Origin: Euryarchaeota archaeon RBG_13_57_23
GTDB lineage: Archaea; Thermoplasmatota; Thermoplasmata; UBA10834
Length of the DNA stretch: 16,666 nucleotides
Assembly: GCA_001800675.1 (NCBI GenBank)
Contig: MGVW01000061.1
Location: 12,388 to 29,053 of the forward strand
Direction: 5' to 3'
The notes under the pieces were generated by a model. That model ran no database searches. It saw nothing but the letters and a program-made list of their open reading frames with translations, and was not told the DNA's origin. A program made the position numbers and the translations under genes. Positions within the stretch are counted from its first letter, which is position 1, and each line of letters starts with the position of its first letter. Of the stretch, positions 1 to 6,281 are shown in pieces.

Positions 1-507
1 GCCGGGCTTGTCATCCTCTGGATCGGCCGCTCCGAGTGGGATGAACACCAAAACAGACGATTCCGACTCGCTGAAAGAGTGTTTGGCCTCAACATTGCGG
101 CCCTTGTGCTGGCCCTAGTCGCTGTGTTCTACTACGGTACGAGGTCGACCACATCGATTCCTTCGTGGGCGGAATGGGGATTCGGAGCTGCGATCGTGAC
201 CGCGCTGGTCCTGAATTTTGTGATATATGTCCTAGTTGCCTTTGACCTAACAGAGGTGTTCGGCAAGGTCCTTCTGTTCATCGCTCTCGGTTGGGCCAGT
301 GTTGTTACCGTCTGGCTCGGGCAAGCTCTTGCTAAGGAGTTCGGGACGATCGTCCTAGCCATCCAAGACCGCACTTTTGACTTCGGACCAGTCACCGAAT
401 CGATTTCTGGCATCGAGTCCTATTACGCGGTGGCCTACGTTCTGCTGACGATTGCGTACCTTGACGCGTACCATAGGTCACGTGCAAGAGCATCGAGGTC
501 TTCCTAG
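1..507 (+). CDS. Integral membrane protein, 3' part only
   Basis: The frame is open from the first base of the window to TAG at 505-507, giving at least 168 residues, so the gene starts upstream. A GTG at 79 is an internal candidate start but the open frame continues above it. The visible protein has the end of one hydrophobic segment at the edge, then about four more membrane spans (residues ~28-46, 57-80, 84-108 and 138-155), separated by short polar loops, and ends in a basic tail rich in Arg and Ser. A WxGRxEW-like motif precedes the first full span. I do not recognise the family. It is on the same strand as the next genes, but a 236-base gap with its own promoter separates it from them. 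Confidence 0.7.
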   Translation, partial: AGLVILWIGRSEWDEHQNRRFRLAERVFGLNIAALVLALVAVFYYGTRSTTSIPSWAEWGFGAAIVTALVLNFVIYVLVAFDLTEVFGKVLLFIALGWASVVTVWLGQALAKEFGTIVLAIQDRTFDFGPVTESISGIESYYAVAYVLLTIAYLDAYHRSRARASRSS

Positions 508-713
508 ACTCCCGTTGCACTGCAGTCACCCTTGTCGCTGGGATGGTCAAGGAGTCTTCCGCAAAGGACAAATGCACCCCCGACGACCGTGTCTGTGCTT
601 CGTATCCTCCAGGTCATAAGAATCTTGGTGGGACGCTCATCCCTCGGACTTGTCAAGTCGATGAGAGGAGACTCCAGCACAGGCCCAACGGGAGATCGCC
701 CAACCGACACATT

Positions 714-739
714 GATATATGTAATGAATTATAATTCAT
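714..739 (+). promoter_or_regulatory. TATA box plus 16-bp perfect palindrome (likely operator) of the DUF134 gene
   Basis: A TATA-like stretch (gatatatg, 714-721) lies 23-30 bases before the ATG at 744, placing transcription start at or next to the start codon, so the mRNA is probably leaderless. A perfect 16-base palindrome, atgaattataattcat (724-739), fills the space between the TATA box and the start. A protein bound there would block transcription initiation. The first two genes both encode DNA-binding proteins, so autoregulation is a reasonable inference. Confidence 0.6.
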
Positions 740-743
740 AACG

Positions 744-1106
744 ATGCCCCGCCCCAAAATCTGCAGGCGCGTATGCTGCGAACCAGGGTACAGGTTCTTC
801 AAACCCCAAGGGATCCCGTTAGACTCGCTCGACAGGAGAGATCTGGGGCTCGACGAGCTGGAGGCAATAAGGCTTGCCGATGCGCTAGGCCTTTCCCAGG
901 CTGAGGCCGCCCGCATGATGAACATCTCGCAACCCACGTTCAACCGGATTCTGGCATGCGCTCGCCACAAGTTGGCCGAATGCATCGTCGGCGGCCTCGC
1001 AATGAGAATCGTATCTCCGGAGAAATCGAATTCGGTGGTGGATACCAGTGCGCGCATCCCGGCCAGCGTTGTGTGCGCGCATCGCAGACGGAGGCATGGA
1101 AGATGA
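744..1106 (+). CDS. UPF0251/DUF134 family DNA-binding protein
   Basis: The 120-residue protein begins MPRPKICRRV and carries the DUF134 signature: a PxGIPL segment (~22-27), LDELEAIRLAD (~36-46) and a sigma-70 region 4-like HTH with SQAEAARMMNISQPTFNRIL (~51-70). The family is predicted to bind DNA and is often found beside NifX-type and MinD-type genes, as here. The C-terminal 30 residues are Arg-rich and lack the Cys-rich tail seen in some relatives. The start is the ATG 23-30 bases after the TATA box with no Shine-Dalgarno site, consistent with a leaderless first gene. The stop overlaps the next start by 4 bases (ATGA), so the two regulators are translationally coupled. Role in controlling the downstream block is inferred. 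Confidence 0.85.
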   Translation: MPRPKICRRVCCEPGYRFFKPQGIPLDSLDRRDLGLDELEAIRLADALGLSQAEAARMMNISQPTFNRILACARHKLAECIVGGLAMRIVSPEKSNSVVDTSARIPASVVCAHRRRRHGR

Positions 1107-1738
1107 GGTCGGCGACCATGCTCGTGAAGATCCCGGGCAATTGGATAGGAGATCTTTGCACCTCGTGCGACCTGTCCGTCAAGGTCCTGAAGTGCGTGCC
1201 CGTGAACGGGAAGGGCGGGATGAGTTTTCTTCAGATAGACAGCCCCCAGGACTTCAGCGGGACCGCAATCGCAGAACGAATCAGGTCAATCGAACCTGGT
1301 TGTCATGTTGAGCTCACTCCGGCGGGACCCGGCAGGTTCATCGGCACCGCGCAGACATCAGCGTGCGCGGTCTGCAGACTCCTCGCCGAATCGGGCTGTT
1401 TCCTGGACTCGGCGGCCTCGCGCAGTGACGGTCTGCTGCAATGGAACATTCTAGCTCCAAATGCCGAGTCGCTGAAGGCCCTGGTGGAGAAGGTCACAGC
1501 CTTGGGTTGTTCCGTGGAACTCAAAAGAGTCTCGAGGCTCACCACAGCTTCTGAGCTCACTCGAACACAAGAGCGCGTGCTCCAGATGGCTTACGATCTC
1601 GGCTATTTCGAGATACCGAGGAAGACCAATCTCGCGAAGCTCGCGAAGATGCTAGAGGTGTCTAAGGCGACTCTGGACGTCATAATCCGGAGGGCTCAGA
1701 GGAAAATCATCGCGAGCCATATGCGTGCGGTTCCATGA
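1103..1738 (+). CDS. Bacterio-opsin activator-type HTH regulator with Cys-rich N-terminal domain
   Basis: This 211-residue protein ends in a clear HTH_10 (Bat) domain, residues ~152-201, with LTRTQERVLQMAYDLGYFE and then IPRK, LAKML, SKATLDVIIRRAQRK. The N-terminal ~145 residues form a sensor-like domain with eight cysteines: a CxxC at 19-22, C31, C67, a CxxC at 88-91, C99 and C136. I infer metal, Fe-S or redox sensing. The start chosen is ATG 1103: it overlaps the DUF134 stop and has GGAGG at 1090-1094, eight bases upstream. A second Met (1118) is possible. The frame stays open back to 956, but that part lies inside the DUF134 gene. A 154-base gap follows, so this gene may control the metallocofactor genes after it. 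Confidence 0.82.
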   Translation: MRSATMLVKIPGNWIGDLCTSCDLSVKVLKCVPVNGKGGMSFLQIDSPQDFSGTAIAERIRSIEPGCHVELTPAGPGRFIGTAQTSACAVCRLLAESGCFLDSAASRSDGLLQWNILAPNAESLKALVEKVTALGCSVELKRVSRLTTASELTRTQERVLQMAYDLGYFEIPRKTNLAKLAKMLEVSKATLDVIIRRAQRKIIASHMRAVP

Positions 1739-1892
1739 ACTTGCTATCCATAGCAGATTCTTGCGTCTTATCCCACCCCGCGTTCTCGGATTCGTGACCA
1801 GAACCGCTTGCCTGTGATGGGGAACCACGGCTAACCTGTACGCCGTCATTGGCTTAGTCCGCGCTACCATGGTATCATCCAGAGGCGACTAG
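1739..1892. other. Gap between regulator pair and DsrE gene
   Basis: This is the longest spacer in the plus-strand block. I see no convincing TATA box. It holds a small inverted repeat (gctat cc atagc, 1743-1754) just after the regulator stop and a 10-base palindrome, taccatggta, at 1865-1874. The next gene has GAGG at 1882-1885, seven bases before its ATG. A second promoter or an attenuating structure could lie here, but the sequence alone does not show one. Confidence 0.3.
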
Positions 1893-2288
1893 ATGGCAAA
1901 GAAGACAAGAACGAAAAGTTACTCGGACAAGTCGTTCATTGTGATAGGCACTCACGGGGACGAGGACATTGAGAAGGCGACAATGGCCTTCGCATGCGCG
2001 GGCGCTTCCGGTGCCCTGGGCATCAAGACGAAGATATTCCTGACGGGGAACGGCGTCAAGTTGGCCCAGAAGGGTTTCGCAAACAAGTTGCCGAGCGTGA
2101 AAGGCATGGCGTCCATCAAGGAGCTCATGACTGCTTTCTTAGAAGGTGGGGGGACGCTGCAGGTCTGCATTCCGTGCCTCGAGTCGAGAGGCATCAAGAA
2201 GGAGTCCTTCATCGAGGGCACGCAGTTCATCAACCTGATGGACTTCGCAGTGCAGACGTTGGATGCGGACAGGGTCCTAACCTGCTGA
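1893..2288 (+). CDS. DsrE-like sulfur-carrier family protein
   Basis: The 131-residue protein has a DsrE/DsrF/YchN-like pattern: a beta strand FIVIGTHG (~15-22), a conserved small-residue helix MAFACAGASGALG (~31-43), strand KTKIFL (~45-50), and the usual Cys-bearing segment LQVCIPCLESRGI (Cys92 and Cys95), with another Cys as the last residue (131). Members of this family carry sulfur as persulfide or act in sulfur relay. The CxxC and terminal Cys fit that but do not prove it. It lies 22 bases before the Mrp ATPase gene, suggesting sulfur supply to cluster assembly. The start is supported by GAGG seven bases upstream. Confidence 0.75.
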   Translation: MAKKTRTKSYSDKSFIVIGTHGDEDIEKATMAFACAGASGALGIKTKIFLTGNGVKLAQKGFANKLPSVKGMASIKELMTAFLEGGGTLQVCIPCLESRGIKKESFIEGTQFINLMDFAVQTLDADRVLTC

Positions 2289-2310
2289 AGCGTCTTGGAG
2301 GACGGAGCGA

Positions 2311-3168
2311 ATGAGCGCAGAATCATGCAGCAAAGGACCCGCCATTGGCGATGCCAAAACAGGAGTAGGAGGAGCGGTCGCAGTCAAGGAGAACCTCGCA
2401 TCCGTGAAGCACAAGATCGTTGTGATGAGCGGCAAAGGAGGTGTGGGGAAATCCACGGTAGCCGTGAATCTGGCGGTCGCCCTCGCGAGGAGAGGACGGA
2501 AAGTCGGGTTGCTGGATGCGGACATTCACGGGCCGAGCGTGCCCAAGCTGCTCGGGGTTCCCAACCTGCCGCTGAGCGTGAACGAAGCAGGACACATAGT
2601 GCCCATGACCGTCCCGCCAGGCATGAAGGTCATGTCCATCGCGTTCCTGGTGAGCGATAGAGACGCGCCGGTCATCTGGCGCGGTCCCGTCAAGATGGGG
2701 GCCATAAAGCAGTTCCTGGAAGAGGTCGAGTGGGGTCGGCTAGACTATCTCATCGTGGACCTGCCTCCAGGCACGGGAGACGAGCCACTCAGCGTCGCGC
2801 AGCTGATCCCCTCTCCCGACGGAGCGGTGATAGTCACAACTCCCCAGGACGTCGCGCTCCTGAGCGTCAGGAAATCGATCAACTTCGCGAAAGCGGTCAA
2901 GCTTAACGTGATTGGCATCATCGAAAATATGGCGGGACTCGTGTGCCCTCATTGTGGGAAAGAAATAAACGTCTTTGGCGACGGCGGACCGGAGAAGGCC
3001 GCGAAAGACATGGACGTGCCGCTTCTTGGAAGCCTGCCGCTCAGCCCTACGGTGGCGCGGAGCGGAGATGATGGCAGGCCTTTCGTGTCTGCTATCAACA
3101 ACGGCGTCGCCAAGACTTTCGAGGAGATAACAGACAGAATCATTAATTCGATAGAGAAGAAGAGGTGA
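2311..3168 (+). CDS. mrp: Mrp/NBP35-type ATPase, Fe-S cluster carrier
   Basis: The 285-residue protein has the Mrp/NBP35 signature: deviant Walker A GKGGVGKS (41-48), DADIHGPS (69-76), WRGPVKMGAIKQF (~123-135), Walker B region IVDLPPGTGDEPLS (~148-161), TTPQDVALLSVRKSI, and the cluster-binding CxxC, VCPHCG, at Cys212 and Cys215. Proteins of this family bridge a 4Fe-4S cluster between two subunits and pass it to apoproteins in an ATP-dependent way in the cytoplasm. The start has GGAGGA at 2297-2302, eight bases before ATG 2311. The roughly 30-residue N-terminal extension is low in conserved features, as is common in archaeal members. Its stop lies inside the Shine-Dalgarno site of the next gene. 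Confidence 0.95.
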   Translation: MSAESCSKGPAIGDAKTGVGGAVAVKENLASVKHKIVVMSGKGGVGKSTVAVNLAVALARRGRKVGLLDADIHGPSVPKLLGVPNLPLSVNEAGHIVPMTVPPGMKVMSIAFLVSDRDAPVIWRGPVKMGAIKQFLEEVEWGRLDYLIVDLPPGTGDEPLSVAQLIPSPDGAVIVTTPQDVALLSVRKSINFAKAVKLNVIGIIENMAGLVCPHCGKEINVFGDGGPEKAAKDMDVPLLGSLPLSPTVARSGDDGRPFVSAINNGVAKTFEEITDRIINSIEKKR

Positions 3169-3176
3169 AAGAGGAA

Positions 3177-3512
3177 ATGCCAAGAGGATTCGGAAGAGGG
3201 GACTACTGGTGGCACCACGGACGTGGAATGAACTGGCAGAGGTACCCTGCGGGGTACACGTCGGTTGCAGACATCCCGAAGGACGCGGTCTATGTTGGGC
3301 CTTGCCGCTGCGGGCACGGACCCCACGCGTATTACAGGCTCGCCGACGGCGAAGTCGTCCACGCTGCAAGCCTGCCATATCCGAAAGAGGCGGAAGAGGC
3401 AGAGCCGCAACCCGCGCACGACGAGTTGGAGGCAGAGGTCGAGAGCCTCAGGAGCCGCGTACAGGAGCTTGAGAAGAAACTCAAGGATGCCAGAGGAGCT
3501 GGCAAGAGGTAG
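3177..3512 (+). CDS. DUF5320-like small protein with coiled-coil tail
   Basis: The start is ATG 3177, preceded at eight bases by GAGGTGA (3162-3168), a near-perfect archaeal Shine-Dalgarno site. The in-frame GTG at 3165 lies inside that site and is unlikely. The 111-residue protein starts MPRGFGRGDYWWHHGRG, a Gly, Arg and aromatic-rich head typical of DUF5320 proteins. It has a middle segment with a CxC and two His (C43, C45, H47, H50) that might bind metal, and ends in a predicted coiled coil (~81-104, DELEAEVESLRSRVQELEKK) with heptad Leu and Val. DUF5320 genes are often beside NifX and Mrp genes. Function is unknown. Family assignment rests on the head and coiled coil and is moderate. Confidence 0.65.
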   Translation: MPRGFGRGDYWWHHGRGMNWQRYPAGYTSVADIPKDAVYVGPCRCGHGPHAYYRLADGEVVHAASLPYPKEAEEAEPQPAHDELEAEVESLRSRVQELEKKLKDARGAGKR

Positions 3513-3529
3513 ATCGAGGAGGAAATGCC

Positions 3530-3760
3530 GTGGCTGCGATGAGATCGTTCGAGTGCTACGCCTGCGGACACCAATGGCAAGTGCCTTACGGTACCGGCAG
3601 GCCCTCGACCTGCCCCAAGTGCGGCAGCGCCAACATACACAGATCCGATTCAGACAGAGGGCACAGGTCCGCACCATGTGGATGGCACGGCACCAGAGGG
3701 CCTTCGGGCGAGGGAAGGGGTCGCGGGGGTCCAGGGAGAGGCCCAAGAGGTGAACCATGA
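3530..3760 (+). CDS. Small zinc-ribbon protein with Gly/Arg-rich tail
   Basis: The 76-residue protein starts at GTG 3530, supported by GAGGAGG at 3516-3522, seven bases upstream. An ATG at 3525 is in another frame and closes after five codons. Residues 7-34 form a zinc ribbon: C9xxC12 and C28xxC31 (FECYACGHQW, TCPKCGSANIHR), like the small regulatory ribbons that accompany archaeal Fe-S genes. The tail (~50-76) is Gly, Arg and Pro-rich and low in complexity. It overlaps the next start by 4 bases. Partner or nucleic-acid binding is possible, but no function can be assigned. Confidence 0.7.
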   Translation: MAAMRSFECYACGHQWQVPYGTGRPSTCPKCGSANIHRSDSDRGHRSAPCGWHGTRGPSGEGRGRGGPGRGPRGEP

Positions 3761-3924
3761 CCGTCGACCTCGATGACGTGGACTTCGGCTCGAGCAGGTG
3801 CGTATGCCCCAAATGTGGCAAGGAGACCCCGCACGCGAAGCGAGGAGTTCCGTGCTCGGAGACCAGGTGTCCCAGCTGCGGGAGCCTGATGAAAGGCAGG
3901 AAGTGCACGGAAGTCAAGGAGTGA
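3757..3924 (+). CDS. 55-residue Cys-rich zinc-ribbon protein
   Basis: This very small gene begins at ATG 3757, overlapping the previous stop (ATGA), with GAGGTGA at 3747-3753, and ends at TGA 3922-3924. The protein contains C15, C17 and C20 (RCVCPKCGKE), C33, then C38xxC41 (TRCPSCGSLM) and C50: seven cysteines in 55 residues. The pattern CVCPxCG ... GVPC ... RCPxCGxxM recurs, as I recall, in small proteins beside NifX-type genes, and it resembles a rubredoxin-like or zinc-ribbon fold. The next gene follows after five bases. I infer a metal-binding accessory protein, and the metal is unknown. Confidence 0.75.
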   Translation: MTVDLDDVDFGSSRCVCPKCGKETPHAKRGVPCSETRCPSCGSLMKGRKCTEVKE

Positions 3925-3929
3925 TTTGA

Positions 3930-4370
3930 CTGAACGACAGCTCTCTTCATGCGTCAAGTCTCCAGAGGATCTGCATCACTTCAACGGGCCGCACAGCGTC
4001 GGATCCCGTCGACCCGAGATTCGGAAGATGCTCGTTCTTTCTCTTAGTCGATGGGCTCTCGGACGAGTTCAAGGCCGTCGAGAACTACGCGAGATCTCTC
4101 GGCAACGGCGCCGGGATTCAGGCGGCCCAGGCGATTGCCAACTTCAATGTCACTGTTCTCATAACAGGGGACCTGGGACCAAATGCTTTCCGTGTCCTGA
4201 ACGCGGCTGGCATCAAGGCGTTCCAGGCATCTGGGGGAGATGCTCGCCATGTCCTTTCAGAGTACCGGGCCGGCAATCTCCGGGAGATCATGGCCCCGAC
4301 GGGACCCGGACACCACGGACGGGGAGGACACGGCCCTGGATGGTTGGACCGGGGGCCAGCGGAGCGATGA
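3930..4370 (+). CDS. NifX/NifB-type cofactor-binding protein with non-canonical start
   Basis: This frame encodes an intact dinitrogenase iron-molybdenum cofactor family domain: RICITSTGRT (13-22), DPVDPRFGRCSFFLLVDG (~25-42), GAGIQAAQAI, VLITGDLGPNAFRVLNAAGI and a His/Gly-rich tail ending at TGA 4368-4370. No ATG, GTG or TTG exists in frame between the upstream stop (3927-3929) and the domain. The first codon after that stop is CTG 3930, five bases after a good Shine-Dalgarno site (GGAGTGA, 3918-3924). I therefore place the start there, giving 146 residues. A one-base error or frameshift from ATG 3949 is the main alternative. Family members bind Fe-S or Fe-Mo precursor clusters. The stop overlaps the next gene by 4 bases, which argues that the gene is translated. 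Confidence 0.82.
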   Translation: MNDSSLHASSLQRICITSTGRTASDPVDPRFGRCSFFLLVDGLSDEFKAVENYARSLGNGAGIQAAQAIANFNVTVLITGDLGPNAFRVLNAAGIKAFQASGGDARHVLSEYRAGNLREIMAPTGPGHHGRGGHGPGWLDRGPAER

Positions 4371-4846
4371 TAGCCATGGACAGCGAGGACGAGGCCCACA
4401 AGGAGCTGGACGCCCTGGTCGAGAACATATCGAGAATCCTGGAACATGAGGACGAGAAGCTCTACTCGAGGGAAGTGGTCGAGGAGTTCAGGAACCCGCA
4501 AAACATCGGACGGATGGCTGATGCGGACGGCAGTGGCGTTGCCGACGGCCTATGCGGCGACACGATGGAGTTCTACGTAAAGATCAAGTCGGACAGGATC
4601 GAGACTTGCATGTTCTACACAGACGGTTGTGGCGCCACGATCGCCAGCGGCAGCAGGCTGTCACGCTTCGTGACGGGGATGGACTTGGAAGCCGCGATGA
4701 CCGTGAAGCCGAACGATCTCGTCTCGCTGCTGAGCGGCCTTCCACCGGATCACGAGCACTGCGCTTCTCTCGCGGTAATCGCCCTCCGAAACGCCCTGAG
4801 GGACTACTACAAGCGTGCAGGAATTGAGAGGAAGGATGCAGAATGA
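4367..4846 (+). CDS. IscU/NifU-like Fe-S cluster scaffold
   Basis: The 159-residue protein carries all three scaffold cysteines in their usual contexts: Cys63 (GLCGDTMEF), Cys88 (DGCGATIASGSRLS) and Cys132 (EHCASLAVIAL). It also has the YSREVVEEFRNPQNIGRM head typical of IscU/NifU N domains. Such proteins assemble 2Fe-2S or 4Fe-4S clusters before transfer. The residue after the first Cys is GDT rather than GDQ/GDA/GDE variants, and no LPPVK HscA motif is seen, as usual in archaea. The N-terminal ~30 acidic residues precede the domain. The start is the ATG overlapping the NifX stop (ATGA). Met4 at 4376 is also possible. The frame stays open back to 3926, but that stretch is the NifX gene in another frame. 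Confidence 0.88.
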   Translation: MIAMDSEDEAHKELDALVENISRILEHEDEKLYSREVVEEFRNPQNIGRMADADGSGVADGLCGDTMEFYVKIKSDRIETCMFYTDGCGATIASGSRLSRFVTGMDLEAAMTVKPNDLVSLLSGLPPDHEHCASLAVIALRNALRDYYKRAGIERKDAE

Positions 4847-5004
4847 GGCTGCACAGGTACAGATGCAATGCGTGCGGTCTTGAGCTGGCAGTTGAGACAC
4901 CTCCAGAGAAGTGCTTCTGCTGCGGCTCAGCGGAAATCGTCCGCGAAGGATGGAAACAGAGAAGCAAGAGGATTGAAGTGGAATCGTCGACAACAAGGAG
5001 ATGA
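4843..5004 (+). CDS. 53-residue zinc-ribbon protein
   Basis: This gene is too short for many callers. It starts at ATG 4843, overlapping the scaffold stop (ATGA), with a GGAAGGA site just upstream, and ends at TGA 5002-5004. The protein MRLHRYRCNACGLEL... has C8xxC11 and C24, C26, C27 (KCFCCGSAEIV), a typical ribbon knuckle pair, followed by a basic tail. The fold resembles rubredoxin-like ribbons. The next start follows after four bases, and its Shine-Dalgarno site lies in the last codons of this gene. The function is unknown; an electron-transfer or metal-binding accessory role is inferred from context. Confidence 0.72.
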   Translation: MRLHRYRCNACGLELAVETPPEKCFCCGSAEIVREGWKQRSKRIEVESSTTRR

Positions 5005-5008
5005 CACG

Positions 5009-5368
5009 ATGAAGGTCTGTGTGCCCACGAGCGGGCAAGGCGGGTACGACGACATGGTCAGTGAGCACTTCGGAAGGGCTCCGACCTACACCGTCGTCGA
5101 CACTGAGAGCGGAAATGTGAACGTGATCTCGAACAAGAGCGAGCACATGGGTGGTTCTGGAAAGCCTCCAGAGCAGATAGCTCAGACTGGTGCACAGGTG
5201 CTCGTGTGCTCCGGGCTGGGTCCCAGAGCCATCGGTATGTTCGAGTCATACGGGATAGAGGTCTATGTCGGCGCCCAAGGCAGCGCACGGCAGGCTGTCG
5301 ACATGTGGCTAGCGGGCAAGCTCCAAATGGCTTCCGACCAGAACGCCTGCAAAGAGCATAGGCACTAG
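5009..5368 (+). CDS. NifX/NifB-type iron-molybdenum cofactor-binding family protein
   Basis: The start is ATG 5009, eight bases after GGAG (4997-5000). The frame is open further upstream but covers the previous gene. The 119-residue protein is a single domain: MKVCVPTSGQ, VSEHFGRAPTYTVVD (~18-32), PPEQIAQTGAQVLVCSGLGPRAIGMF (~54-79), VYVGAQGSARQAVDMWLAGKL. The C-terminal NACKEHRH resembles the Cys/His tail seen in many archaeal members and may be a cluster ligand. It is distinct from the first NifX protein of the block, which lacks this tail and instead ends in a Gly/His-rich stretch. The two may form a carrier pair. The next gene starts 70 bases later. Confidence 0.9.
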   Translation: MKVCVPTSGQGGYDDMVSEHFGRAPTYTVVDTESGNVNVISNKSEHMGGSGKPPEQIAQTGAQVLVCSGLGPRAIGMFESYGIEVYVGAQGSARQAVDMWLAGKLQMASDQNACKEHRH

Positions 5369-5438
5369 CGCGAGTTCTTCGAGTGAGTGCGAGTCTTAGC
5401 TGCATCAGGGGACCAGCATAAGGACTAGCGGCGGGACC

Positions 5439-6281
5439 ATGGTACGGATTTCCATAGCCAGCGGCAAAGGAGGTACTGGGAAGACCCTAGTGGCCACGAA
5501 CCTGGCTGCCGCTGCTGGGAACGCTCTCCTGGTGGACTTGGATGTCGAGGAGCCGAACTGTCACCTGTTCTTCGGAGTCAAGGAGCTATCCCGCGAGGTG
5601 GTCAACCGTAAGGTTCCATTCATAGATGAGGAGAAGTGCACCGTGTGCGGCACCTGCGCGAAGGTGTGCGAATTCCATGCCATAGCGTCCCTTGCGAAGA
5701 GCGTTCTCGTGTTCGACGAGCTTTGCCATGGCTGCGGTGCGTGCTCCAGGTTCTGCCCTGAGCAAGCGATTGGGGAACGGGACCACGCAGTAGGACACAT
5801 CGTACGCACGAGCGTGGACGGTTTGAGGGGTCTCGTCTACGGGAGCCTGAGGATCGGAGAAGCGTCCTCGACAGTATTGATCAAGCGCATCAAGATGGAG
5901 ATACCAAAGGACGGGCTCACAATCATCGACTGTCCGCCAGGAACAGCATGTCCTGCCGTGGAGAGCATGCGAGGCTCTGATCTGTGCGTGCTCGTGACGG
6001 AACCAACAACCTTCGGATTCCACGACCTCAAACTGGCCTTGGCTGTGACCAAGAAGTTGAGGTTGCCTCGTGTGGTCCTCTTGAATAAGAAAGGGCTTCC
6101 TGGCCCTGATGTTGAGAAGTTCTGCATGGAGAACAGGATATCAATCATCGGCGAGATCCCTCACGAAAGGGCGATCGCAGAGGAGTACTCCAAAGGCAGA
6201 CTCCTGGTGTCCAATCCCGAGCACCGGCGCAACTTCGAATCCGTGTTGGGAAAGCTTCTCGAGGAGGCTGAGAGGCGTTGA
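5439..6281 (+). CDS. MinD-superfamily P-loop ATPase with inserted 2x[4Fe-4S] ferredoxin domain (first of pair)
   Basis: The 280-residue protein has Walker A GKGGTGKT (9-16), LLVDLDVEEPNCHLF (~30-44), then an inserted ferredoxin domain with C67, C70, C73, C77 and C96, C99, C102, C106. The ATPase fold then resumes with TIIDCPPGTACP (~161-172) and VTEPTTFGFHDLKLA. This is the known family of MinD ATPases containing an inserted ferredoxin domain, usually encoded in tandem and beside NifX genes. Its reaction is unproven; ATP-driven electron or cluster transfer is the usual inference. No strong Shine-Dalgarno site precedes ATG 5439, and the 70-base upstream gap shows no clear TATA box, so it is probably read through from the operon. 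Confidence 0.93.
   Translation: MVRISIASGKGGTGKTLVATNLAAAAGNALLVDLDVEEPNCHLFFGVKELSREVVNRKVPFIDEEKCTVCGTCAKVCEFHAIASLAKSVLVFDELCHGCGACSRFCPEQAIGERDHAVGHIVRTSVDGLRGLVYGSLRIGEASSTVLIKRIKMEIPKDGLTIIDCPPGTACPAVESMRGSDLCVLVTEPTTFGFHDLKLALAVTKKLRLPRVVLLNKKGLPGPDVEKFCMENRISIIGEIPHERAIAEEYSKGRLLVSNPEHRRNFESVLGKLLEEAERR

Noticed and set aside
956..1102. Upstream extension of the Bat-type regulator
   Set aside because: It lies inside the DUF134 gene in another frame, whereas ATG 1103 has a GGAGG site and an ATGA overlap.
2949..3950. 333-codon minus-strand open frame
   Set aside because: It is antisense to four plus-strand genes with ribosome sites and has no recognisable motif.
3926..4366. N-terminal 147 codons of a 306-codon open frame fused to the IscU-like gene
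   Set aside because: They are NifX-gene DNA read in the wrong frame; the true IscU start is ATG 4367.
4868..5008. N-terminal extension of the second NifX protein
   Set aside because: It overlaps the small zinc-ribbon gene in another frame; ATG 5009 has a ribosome site and starts the domain.
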